Shown: positions 1 through 4,907 of the stretch, one piece after another
Position numbering within the stretch: position 1 is the stretch's first letter
Layout of the letters: the number at the start of each line of letters is the position of its first letter
DNA from: Bacteroidota bacterium
GTDB lineage: Bacteria > Bacteroidota > Bacteroidia > Flavobacteriales > Weeksellaceae
Reading direction: 5' to 3'
Length of the DNA stretch: 5,977 nt
NCBI GenBank assembly: GCA_023426625.1
Contig: JAFAAJ010000246.1
Coordinates: 1-5,977 of the forward strand
Notes under the pieces: model-generated
Databases searched by the model: none
What the model was told of the DNA's origin: nothing
Seen by the model: only the letters and a program-made list of their open reading frames with translations
Translations under genes and position numbers: made by a program

Positions 1-139
1 GTATGGAAGCATCATGGTATACGGAAAGAATGAATATTTCTTTACCGGAGCCGACAGAACGGACGCTTATTATTTCCAGATCGAGGCATTTAATGCCAAT
101 GGAATTTCGGAAAGAACGGAAGTCGTAAGATCTGAATAG
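1..139 (+). CDS. C-terminal end of a probable secreted protein with a fibronectin type III-like tail (5' end outside window)
   Basis: The frame is open from base 2 to a TAG at 137-139, giving 45 residues and no start in the window. The visible tail contains YYFQIEAFNANGISERTE, which has the shape of the last strands of a fibronectin type III domain (Tyr-x-Phe-x-Ile/Val-x-Ala-x-Asn-x-x-Gly-x-Ser). In Bacteroidota such tails often end secreted polysaccharide- or peptidoglycan-active enzymes, but nothing catalytic is visible, so the enzyme class cannot be named. The tail ends on the FN3-like stretch, with no obvious type IX secretion sorting domain after it. The stop codon lies one base before the inverted repeat at 141-262, which is a fitting terminator. 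The gene converges with the minus-strand hydrolase. The reading frame is fairly secure; the domain call is from shape only. Confidence 0.7.
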   Translation, partial: YGSIMVYGKNEYFFTGADRTDAYYFQIEAFNANGISERTEVVRSE

Positions 140-140
140 T

Positions 141-262
141 AAAAATAAAAAGAGGCTGTCTCAAAAGTACCCCCTCTCTCGGACTCCTGTCTGACAACTT
201 TTGTCATTTAGGAGATTCTCAGAGCATTAATTTACCTTTTGAGACAGCCTCTTTTTATTTTT
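141..262. terminator. Bidirectional terminator-like stem-loop between convergent genes
   Basis: Bases 141-167 and 236-262 are perfect reverse complements over 27 bp, separated by 68 bases. Each arm has a mixed core (GAGGCTGTCTCAAAAG) and an outer A5TA5 / T5AT5 tract. A transcript from either side therefore forms a stem followed by a U-rich tract. The inner part can fold further: CTCCT 184-188 with AGGAG 210-214, and TGACAA 192-197 with TTGTCA 201-206 around a 3-base loop. The plus-strand gene stops at 139. The minus-strand gene's stop codon (255-257) lies inside the right arm. Placement between two converging stop codons supports a shared terminator; the 68-base loop is larger than in a usual intrinsic terminator. 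Confidence 0.7.
152..251. repeat. Possible MITE-like element with 16-bp terminal inverted repeats
   Basis: Leaving out the A/T tracts, a 100-base segment begins with GAGGCTGTCTCAAAAG and ends with its exact complement, with no coding capacity inside. This is the form of a miniature inverted-repeat transposable element. From memory, ends of the GGCTGTCTCAAAA type occur in insertion sequences of Bacteroidota, perhaps IS1182-like, but I cannot verify that here. The flanks (A5TA5 and T5AT5) are inverted, not direct, repeats, so no target-site duplication is seen. It could instead be just the terminator described at 141-262, or an element inserted into a terminator. Confidence 0.35.
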
Positions 263-1103
263 CAAGTTGTTTCAGGAATTCGGTTATTTCGCGAACTAAA
301 AAATCAGAATGAGATTCTTTAAGCCAATCAACGTGATTTCCGCTGAACTCGAAAGAGCGATGAACAATCTTATTTTTCTGTAAAGCAGAATCCAGAATCT
401 TTTTCTGTGACAAAGGAATAACCGTATCATAAGTTCCGTAAAATGAAAGAGTAGGTGCTGAGTCTTGTGTAATATAGGTTATTGGACTTACAAAAGCGGC
501 CATAGAAACATCTGCCGGAATGATTTTCGGATCTGCAAGATATCTTTCAACAAAGGTGTAATCAATATAATTTTTGAATTCCGGATCCGAAAGATCCGAA
601 GGTCCCACAATATTAATAACAGCTTTTACCTTTTTTGCATGGTCTTTCTGATAGCCATACAACATGGATAAATGCCCTCCTGCACTGTTTCCCAAAAGAA
701 TATAATTGATATTTTTGTTTAATCTGTTTTCTAAAAATAAGATCGCACTTTGAATATTATCTGTCTGATTCGGTAATGCATAGCGTGATCTTGAAGCAAG
801 TCTGTAATCAATATTAGCGAAAGCACAATCAGGGAATTTTTTCATCAATGAGAAAATAAAAGAGGTCAGAATAGATCTTTCTCCGGCACACCAACCGCCA
901 CCGTGAATCAGGATGAAAACATCCTTCACTTCAGTTTTATTAGCGGGGATATATAGATCCATTTTCTGGTCAGGATCGTTTCCATAACTTATATTTACAT
1001 GGTTCTCAAAAGATATGTCTTTATTAATCTGGAGGATTTTCTTTTTACAGCCCATCATAATAGCAATAACAAGAAAGCTTAAAAAGATTGTGAAGTGTCT
1101 CAT
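255..1103 (-). CDS. Lipoprotein alpha/beta hydrolase (carboxylesterase/lipase-like)
   Basis: The product is a predicted 282-residue membrane-anchored serine esterase; the substrate is unknown. I chose the ATG at 1101-1103, not the GTG eight codons upstream at 1125-1127, because it begins a clean lipoprotein signal: MRHFTIFLSFLVIAIMMGC, with lipobox IMMGC and Cys19 as the lipidated residue. Residues 67-71 (HGGGW) are the oxyanion-hole motif of the hormone-sensitive-lipase/BD-FAE-like esterases. GNSAGG at 138-143 is the nucleophile elbow (Ser140). Asp226 in YGTYD and His257 in SGNHVDW fit the rest of the triad. Length is normal for a single alpha/beta-hydrolase domain. The residues after Cys19 are Lys-Lys-Lys, with no acidic surface-export signal, so a periplasm-facing anchor is the simpler guess. 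The stop codon lies in the inverted repeat at 141-262. A terminator hairpin ends 16 bases upstream of the start, so it is probably not freely co-transcribed with the barrel gene, and I found no clear promoter of its own. Confidence 0.88.
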   Translation of the reverse strand: MRHFTIFLSFLVIAIMMGCKKKILQINKDISFENHVNISYGNDPDQKMDLYIPANKTEVKDVFILIHGGGWCAGERSILTSFIFSLMKKFPDCAFANIDYRLASRSRYALPNQTDNIQSAILFLENRLNKNINYILLGNSAGGHLSMLYGYQKDHAKKVKAVINIVGPSDLSDPEFKNYIDYTFVERYLADPKIIPADVSMAAFVSPITYITQDSAPTLSFYGTYDTVIPLSQKKILDSALQKNKIVHRSFEFSGNHVDWLKESHSDFLVREITEFLKQLEK

Positions 1104-1118
1104 ATTGATAAAAATAAC

Positions 1119-1146
1119 AAAACTCACCGATTTCTCAGTGAGTTTT
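1119..1146 (-). terminator. Intrinsic terminator of the outer membrane barrel gene
   Basis: AAAACTCAC (1119-1127) and GTGAGTTTT (1138-1146) form a perfect 9-bp stem with a 10-base loop. Read on the minus strand, the stem comes 35 bases after the barrel-gene stop codon and is followed by a T-rich run (TTTTGTTATTTTT) ending only a few bases before the hydrolase start codon. No T tract follows on the plus strand, so it looks directed at minus-strand transcripts. Confidence 0.62.
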
Positions 1147-1181
1147 AACTACAAAATAATGATATGAAGAAATGATTGTTT

Positions 1182-3491
1182 TTATCTGGTTCTGTTCTTG
1201 ATTTCATCAGACGCTCCTTCAATATTTCTCACTTTTTTCACTTTCTGATTTCCAAAATTATAAGTGATACTGAATGTAAAGCTTTGTCTGTAAGAATCAT
1301 TTTTGATGTAATTGTAATTTCCGTTAGCCTGATAATCTTCAACTTTTACGACATTCGTTCCTAATACATCATTTAGATTTACTGCAAAAGTCCAGTCGTT
1401 CCAGTTTTTCTTTAAGCTTAAATCCAGGCTCATCAGATCTTGCAATAATCCCAATTCGATCTGTTGCTTGTCCACGAAGAAATAATTTACTCCAAGGAAC
1501 CATGTTTTCTTTTTATCCAAGCGGATCGTATTGTTGGTTTGAATCACCAAACTTGTAGATTTGATATTATTGACATACGTTGGAAATTCATCTCCGGAAG
1601 TAGGGTCTACACTCAGACTTCCATTATTGATGTTATGCTGCACTCCAATGTTAAAGTTCATGGTAAGATATTGCTTGAAGAATGACTTCTGAACACCTAC
1701 CATAGCAGACATTTCCTGCTTGTCTCCAAAGTTGGTACGGATATATCTCAACTGTTTGTGCGGATCCATGATAGGATTTCCTCCAGCATCTAAAACAGGG
1801 TTTCCATGCTCATCCAGTCTGGGTTTCAAAATATCTCTTTGCAACGGTACCTGAGTGATCACATCTTTGAATAAAGAGTGGTTCAGGATCAGGAAGTAAG
1901 AATTTTTGAACATATAGGTTAATTCCTGATTATATGTAGAAGATGCTTTTACAAAAGGGTTATTCTGAGTATAGTTATCTTCCGTTAAAATATTTCTCAC
2001 CGGATTTATTTCCCAGAAGCTAGGTCTTCTCATTCTGCTTGAAAAGGCATAAGAAACATTGTGCTGATCATTGATCGCATAGTTCAGGCTTAAATAAGGC
2101 AACAAATTATTGTAATTTCTTTCTATCCTCTGAAGTTCCGGAGTTGTAGCATGATCCGAAGTCCCTACACTCTTGGTGATCTCATATCTTGCCCCCACTT
2201 TCCCGGAAAATTGATCAGAGAATTTCTTTTCAAGCGTTAAATAAAATCCGTAAATATTCTCATTGTAAATAAAATGATTAGGAGCGTTCGTTGTTTCTAT
2301 ATCGGTTAGTTGCCCGTTGGTATCATATATATAATCTAAAGTGCTGCTCTTGGTGTCATTATCCGTTTTGGTTTTATTATAATTACCACCAATGGAAGCT
2401 GTAAAATCTTTATCGAATTTCTTAATGTAATCTACCGTTCCGGAAAAGTTGTTGATGATTTGCGGCTGATCCTGGAATATCACTCTTCCTAATCTTATAT
2501 CATTACCGAACGCATCGGAGATAATCGTTTTGTTATCTGAAGACTGGAATCTTTTAAAATTCAGATAGGCAGCATTTACATTTAATTTACTTCCCAGAGA
2601 ATCTGTTTTTAATTCATAGTTTAAGTTAAGAGAGTTATTATAAGATCTCGCATTCTCTAAATTTCTGGATCTGTTAAAACTTTCGATATAAGTATTCTCG
2701 GTGCTGTCAAATGAACGTACAGTGTTGAATAAATTAATCGTTGCTCCATAGCTTCTGTTTGCCCATGAATTCCATGATAAGGCTAAATTACTGTTATCAG
2801 TCAGTTGATAATCAATATTCAGATATCCGCCTAAATTTTTATTCGGATCATCAATATCTCCTATAGATTCATTAGAAGATAGAGCATTTCCGTTTCTTAA
2901 AGTATAAGTTTGTGGCTGGATATTCTCACTGCCATTAAGATTGGCACTGATTCCCAGTTTATCTTTTCTGTAGTTTAAAGAGAAACTCGCTGAACTGGAG
3001 TTGAATTTATTCTGAGAGTTAGACATTCTCATGTTTCCGCTCGTTCCGTCACTCATTTTTTTCTTTAGTACGATATTGATGATACCGTCAGAAGACTCCA
3101 CCTGATATTCACTGCCGGGAACAGTAATGACTTCTATTTTCTGAATATTTTCTGCGGGCGTATTTTTTAGGAACTGAACCAATGAATCTGCATCCATATT
3201 GGTTTTTCTTCCATTGATGTAGATCAAAGCATTGTTCTTTCCTGCGATTTTCAGGGTCTTATCATCAGTGCTTGATAAAAGAGGAGTCTGCTTCAACAGA
3301 TCAAAAGTTGTATTACCCTTTGTAACAGGTGAAGCGGCCACATCATAAACAAAACGGTCACTTTGTTTTTTGAAGACTTGCTTTTTCAGCGTGATACCTT
3401 CAATATTTTGAGTTTTGGTTGAATCTGATTTTTGTTGGGCGAATGTGAGTCCGCTGAAAAAAATAGCTGCGATAAGAATTGGCGTTTTCAT
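1182..3491 (-). CDS. Outer membrane beta-barrel protein, TonB-dependent receptor-like
   Basis: The product is a 769-residue protein of the flavobacterial outer membrane beta-barrel family (PF14905-like), related to TonB-dependent receptors; ligand unknown. The ATG at 3489-3491 gives a standard signal peptide, MKTPILIAAIFFSGLTFA, likely cut before QQ. Residues about 27-145 resemble a plug domain: FVYDVAASP, a LLKQTP segment, YINGRKT at 91-97, IEVITVPGSEY and GIINIVLKK. The remaining ~600 residues alternate short amphipathic strands and polar loops, with the family's RRPSFWEINPVRN segment at 488-500, and the last strand is FTFSITYNFG (738-747) followed by a 22-residue basic tail. Many relatives begin with a carboxypeptidase-regulatory-like beta-sandwich; here the mature protein goes almost straight into the plug, and no TonB box is evident. 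A short internal repeat lies at residues 562-577. A promoter-like site lies about 40 bases upstream and a terminator follows. No SusD-like partner is in the window, so a polysaccharide-utilisation role is not supported. Confidence 0.88.
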   Translation of the reverse strand: MKTPILIAAIFFSGLTFAQQKSDSTKTQNIEGITLKKQVFKKQSDRFVYDVAASPVTKGNTTFDLLKQTPLLSSTDDKTLKIAGKNNALIYINGRKTNMDADSLVQFLKNTPAENIQKIEVITVPGSEYQVESSDGIINIVLKKKMSDGTSGNMRMSNSQNKFNSSSASFSLNYRKDKLGISANLNGSENIQPQTYTLRNGNALSSNESIGDIDDPNKNLGGYLNIDYQLTDNSNLALSWNSWANRSYGATINLFNTVRSFDSTENTYIESFNRSRNLENARSYNNSLNLNYELKTDSLGSKLNVNAAYLNFKRFQSSDNKTIISDAFGNDIRLGRVIFQDQPQIINNFSGTVDYIKKFDKDFTASIGGNYNKTKTDNDTKSSTLDYIYDTNGQLTDIETTNAPNHFIYNENIYGFYLTLEKKFSDQFSGKVGARYEITKSVGTSDHATTPELQRIERNYNNLLPYLSLNYAINDQHNVSYAFSSRMRRPSFWEINPVRNILTEDNYTQNNPFVKASSTYNQELTYMFKNSYFLILNHSLFKDVITQVPLQRDILKPRLDEHGNPVLDAGGNPIMDPHKQLRYIRTNFGDKQEMSAMVGVQKSFFKQYLTMNFNIGVQHNINNGSLSVDPTSGDEFPTYVNNIKSTSLVIQTNNTIRLDKKKTWFLGVNYFFVDKQQIELGLLQDLMSLDLSLKKNWNDWTFAVNLNDVLGTNVVKVEDYQANGNYNYIKNDSYRQSFTFSITYNFGNQKVKKVRNIEGASDEIKNRTR

Positions 3492-3498
3492 GACTTTT

Positions 3499-3524
3499 TA
3501 TTTGTTAATAGCTTGTATTTGTTA
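3499..3524. repeat. Short direct repeat in the leader of the barrel gene
   Basis: TATTTGTTA occurs at 3499-3507 and again at 3516-3524, 17 bases apart, with partial similarity continuing outside the 9-base core. On the minus strand the copies read TAACAAATA, and both lie in the predicted 5' untranslated leader between the start codon (3491) and the expected transcription start (about 3531). The sequence is very AT-rich, so chance is possible; it could be a translation enhancer-like A-rich leader or a protein site. Confidence 0.4.
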
Positions 3525-3533
3525 TTATTTAAC

Positions 3534-3570
3534 ATTGCAAAGATATATAATTAATTTAGTATCTTGCAAT
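3534..3570. repeat. Inverted repeat embracing the barrel-gene promoter (candidate operator)
   Basis: ATTGCAAAGATA (3534-3545) is mirrored by TATCTTGCAAT (3560-3570), whose complement reads ATTGCAAGATA; the arms differ only by one A. The 14-base spacer is pure A/T apart from one G. The left arm covers the -7 element and the right arm the -33 element, so a dimeric regulator bound here would occlude RNA polymerase. It may also arise partly because promoter motifs share TTTGCAA/TTGCAA words. No regulator gene is adjacent. Confidence 0.45.
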
Positions 3571-3571
3571 A
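3538..3571 (-). promoter_or_regulatory. Bacteroidota-type promoter for the barrel gene
   Basis: On the minus strand TATCTTTG (bases 3545-3538) matches the -7 consensus TAnnTTTG exactly. Upstream, separated by 21 bases, is TATTG (3571-3567), whose TTG fits the -33 element. Transcription would start near 3531, giving a leader of about 40 bases before the ATG at 3491. The spacing and motifs follow the established pattern for the primary sigma factor in Bacteroides and Flavobacterium. Both elements sit within the inverted repeat 3534-3570. Confidence 0.65.
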
Positions 3572-3574
3572 CAA

Positions 3575-3650
3575 AGTAGTAAAAATAATTTTATACTGAA
3601 TTTAACTATCTGGTTTTCAGGTGTTAAAAATTTTATTGATTTTTACTACT
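3575..3650. repeat. 12-bp inverted repeat in the 333-base intergenic gap
   Basis: AGTAGTAAAAAT (3575-3586) is the exact reverse complement of ATTTTTACTACT (3639-3650), with 52 bases between. The arms lie just upstream of the -33 element of the barrel-gene promoter. The sequence between holds a short CTGAA (3596-3600)/TTCAG (3616-3620) pair. Neither arm is followed by a convincing T tract in the right place for a terminator. Confidence 0.5.
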
Positions 3651-3742
3651 CAGTGAACTTGTTACTTAATTAGACAATCGTTCTTGTAGAATTGTTACAT
3701 AAAACTGCTATATTTTTCAAAAAAATATTATTCAGTATAAAA
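3589..3742. repeat. 13-bp inverted repeat interleaved with the previous one
   Basis: TTTTATACTGAAT (3589-3601) is the exact reverse complement of ATTCAGTATAAAA (3730-3742), 128 bases apart. The left arm begins three bases after the left arm of the 3575-3650 repeat, so the two repeats are interleaved in one gene-free segment. The pair could be the ends of a decayed small element or two copies of one binding site in opposite orientation. No target-site duplication is visible. Confidence 0.5.
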
Positions 3743-3824
3743 AATAAAGAAAGATTTTAAGCAGGAATAATGCTTGGTGGCTATAGAAAAGCCCTTTAAA
3801 AATGAAAACAAAAAGAAATGAAGT

Positions 3825-4166
3825 TTACTCTCTGTCGAATTTAGCTAAAGATTTATCTACCCAGATGGTAGCAAACGGGAAAAAGGCAGCCAGTAATGCA
3901 TACACAAAATCTTCGTCATCCCACTTGAATATTTTTTTTGCAGGAAGACAAAGCAAAAGGTAAAGGCTGAAGAAAAGCCCGTGAAAATTTCCTATAATAA
4001 TAATAAAAATAGTTGCAAGCAGTCCTTCCTCATCATATCTCTTCCAGATCATGGCAACACCATAAAGTAAGAAGCAGGAGATTGCTTCTGCAATGCAGAT
4101 CTGTTTAAACCATTTGATGATCTTTTCCTGAGGATATTTTGAGAAAAATTTATCGATGAAGTTCAT
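3825..4166 (-). CDS. DUF3817-family small integral membrane protein
   Basis: A 113-residue inner membrane protein that matches the pattern I know for DUF3817 (YdzA-like): an early helix with a conserved Glu (AEAISCFLLYGVAM, residues 26-39), a second helix carrying the His-Gly pair (GNFHGLFFSLYLL, 59-71), and a third helix ending in the PFATIWVDK motif (97-105; PFGTFV-D in relatives). Predicted membrane segments are about 22-40, 50-73 and 87-104, with basic ends (KIIKWFK; KSLAKFDR) on either side. The biochemical role of the family is unknown to me. The start at 4164-4166 gives a full-length family member with a short charged N-terminus. It lies 83 bases downstream of nadD in the same direction. 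That gap is filled with a 7-base-phased repeat, and a promoter-like match overlaps the nadD stop, so it may be transcribed alone or with nadD. Confidence 0.85.
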   Translation of the reverse strand: MNFIDKFFSKYPQEKIIKWFKQICIAEAISCFLLYGVAMIWKRYDEEGLLATIFIIIIGNFHGLFFSLYLLLCLPAKKIFKWDDEDFVYALLAAFFPFATIWVDKSLAKFDRE

Positions 4167-4172
4167 GATATG

Positions 4173-4241
4173 GGGTTATGAATGTTGAATTATAAGTTAT
4201 GTATAATTTTCTAACTTTTAATCTCTAAATCTAATTTCTGA
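4173..4241 (-). repeat. Degenerate 7-base-phased repeat in the nadD-DUF3817 gap
   Basis: Reading the plus strand in blocks gives gggttat, gaatgtt, gaattat, aagttat, gtataat, tttctaa, cttttaa, tctctaa, atctaa (one base short) and tttctga. The minus strand thus has ten successive units, most beginning TTAG, TTAA or ATAA and followed by three variable bases. The block fills nearly the whole leader of the DUF3817 gene. A matching array in opposite orientation lies on the other side of nadD at 4843-4883. Confidence 0.5.
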
Positions 4242-4244
4242 TTC

Positions 4245-4277
4245 CAAAATTACTTATAAAAACTACTGCCATCCAAA
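4245..4277 (-). promoter_or_regulatory. Promoter-like site for the DUF3817 gene, overlapping the nadD 3' end
   Basis: On the minus strand TTTG (4277-4274) is followed after 21 bases by TAATTTTG (4252-4245), an exact TAnnTTTG. The first TAA of the -7 element is the nadD stop codon itself. Transcription would start near 4238 and leave a leader of about 70 bases made of the phased repeat. Spacing is the same as for the barrel-gene promoter. Confidence 0.5.
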
Positions 4278-4834
4278 TATTCAAAGACTTCGGGAGGAAG
4301 CATAGGACGTACATTTTTTCCTTCTTTGATCATCCTTCGGATTTCGGTAGCGGAAAGTTCAATAACAGGAGCTTTTATGAGAGAAATATTTTCGTGCTGT
4401 AGATATTCCGAATCTTTTTTCTCCACTTCAAAAACTCTGGGATACACAATGATATGATGATTTTTAATCAATGTTTCGGCGTTTTTCCATTTGTGCAAAC
4501 TTCCCAAATTATCTTCACCCATGATCAGACTGAAAGAATAGTCAGGATATTTTTCATGAAGATAGGTTAAGGTATCAATGGTATAGCTGGGTTTCGGTAA
4601 TGAAAATTCCACGTTGGAAGCTCGCATTTTTGGATAATTTTTAACGGCAAGTTGCACCATATCCAATCTGTTGTGATCTTTCAATAAAGATTTTTTGTCC
4701 TTAAACGGATTTTGCGGACTCACTACAAACCATAATTCATCCATATCCGTATTTTCAAGAATATAATTAGCCAGAATCAGATGCCCGATATGAATAGGGT
4801 TGAACGAACCAAAAAATAAACCGATTTTTTTCAT
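4250..4834 (-). CDS. nadD: Nicotinate-nucleotide adenylyltransferase
   Basis: This enzyme transfers AMP from ATP to nicotinate mononucleotide, giving deamido-NAD in the cytoplasmic NAD biosynthesis pathway. The 194-residue length is normal. The nucleotidyltransferase signature GSFNPIHIGH lies at residues 9-18 and SPQNPFK at 39-45. PSYTIDTL at 82-89 is a conserved NadD segment, and GEDNL at 106-110 is the loop near the nicotinate site. ELSATEIRRMI at 159-169 is the SxTxxR-type ATP-binding motif, followed by LPPEVFEYL, the usual C-terminal helix. The ATG at 4832-4834 starts MKKIGLFFGSF, exactly where the family begins. It lies 73 bases downstream of recJ in the same direction. No strong promoter motif was found in that gap, so read-through from recJ is plausible. 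All key motifs are intact. Confidence 0.97.
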   Translation of the reverse strand: MKKIGLFFGSFNPIHIGHLILANYILENTDMDELWFVVSPQNPFKDKKSLLKDHNRLDMVQLAVKNYPKMRASNVEFSLPKPSYTIDTLTYLHEKYPDYSFSLIMGEDNLGSLHKWKNAETLIKNHHIIVYPRVFEVEKKDSEYLQHENISLIKAPVIELSATEIRRMIKEGKNVRPMLPPEVFEYLDGSSFYK

Positions 4835-4842
4835 GAGTGGAA

Positions 4843-4904
4843 TTAGGCTTAGGAGTTAGAGGATAGAATTTAGAGATTAGTATAATCATTTCTCTGATTC
4901 TTAA
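4843..4904 (+). repeat. Degenerate 7-base-phased TTAGnnn repeat in the recJ-nadD gap
   Basis: On the plus strand consecutive units are ttaggc, ttaggag, ttagagg, atagaat, ttagaga and ttagtat (4843-4883), all 7 bases except the first. After aatcatt (4884-4890) the phase continues with tctctga and ttcttaa (to 4904), which resemble the same unit on the opposite strand. This creates the dyad TAGAATTTA (4864-4872)/TAAATTCTA (4902-4910), the latter covering the recJ stop codon, and GATTA/TAATC (4875-4879/4883-4887). No T tract follows on the minus strand, so it is not a standard terminator. Confidence 0.5.
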
Positions 4905-4907
4905 ATT

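Larger units (their letters stand above)
3492..3824. other. 333-base gene-free gap between the barrel gene and the DUF3817 gene
   Basis: This very AT-rich stretch contains the barrel-gene promoter and leader (about 3492-3571) and the two long-range inverted repeats described separately. The remainder (about 3743-3824) is the region downstream of the DUF3817 gene. No open frame of plausible coding quality, tRNA or recognisable riboswitch is seen. A weak AAGCA/TGCTT hairpin at 3759-3775 might aid termination of the DUF3817 transcript, but it lacks an adjacent T tract. Confidence 0.6.

Noticed and set aside
465..671. Plus-strand open frame of 68 codons opposite the hydrolase gene
   Set aside because: It lies wholly inside a gene with an intact catalytic motif set on the other strand; its composition is that of a complement frame.
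1104..1181. TTATTTTG on the minus strand (near 1157) as a promoter -7 element for the hydrolase
   Set aside because: It departs from TAnnTTTG at a key base and has no TTTG or TTG at the right distance upstream.
1176..1685. Two plus-strand open frames (1176-1364 and 1464-1685) opposite the 3' part of the barrel gene
   Set aside because: Both are antisense shadows of a well-supported barrel coding sequence, and neither has a domain or start signals.
1182..3491. The barrel gene as a SusC-type member of a polysaccharide-utilisation locus
   Set aside because: There is no SusD-like gene beside it, no N-terminal carboxypeptidase-regulatory-like domain, and the length (769) is short of typical SusC proteins of about 1000 residues.
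3759..3775. Hairpin AAGCA-n7-TGCTT downstream of the DUF3817 gene as its terminator
   Set aside because: The stem is only 5 bp and no T tract follows directly on the minus strand; too weak to call.
3802..3963. Plus-strand ATG-led frame of 53 codons antisense to the end of the DUF3817 gene
   Set aside because: It is mostly the complement of the conserved DUF3817 coding sequence, its predicted protein is low-complexity and basic with no recognisable motif, and it has no promoter or ribosome site.
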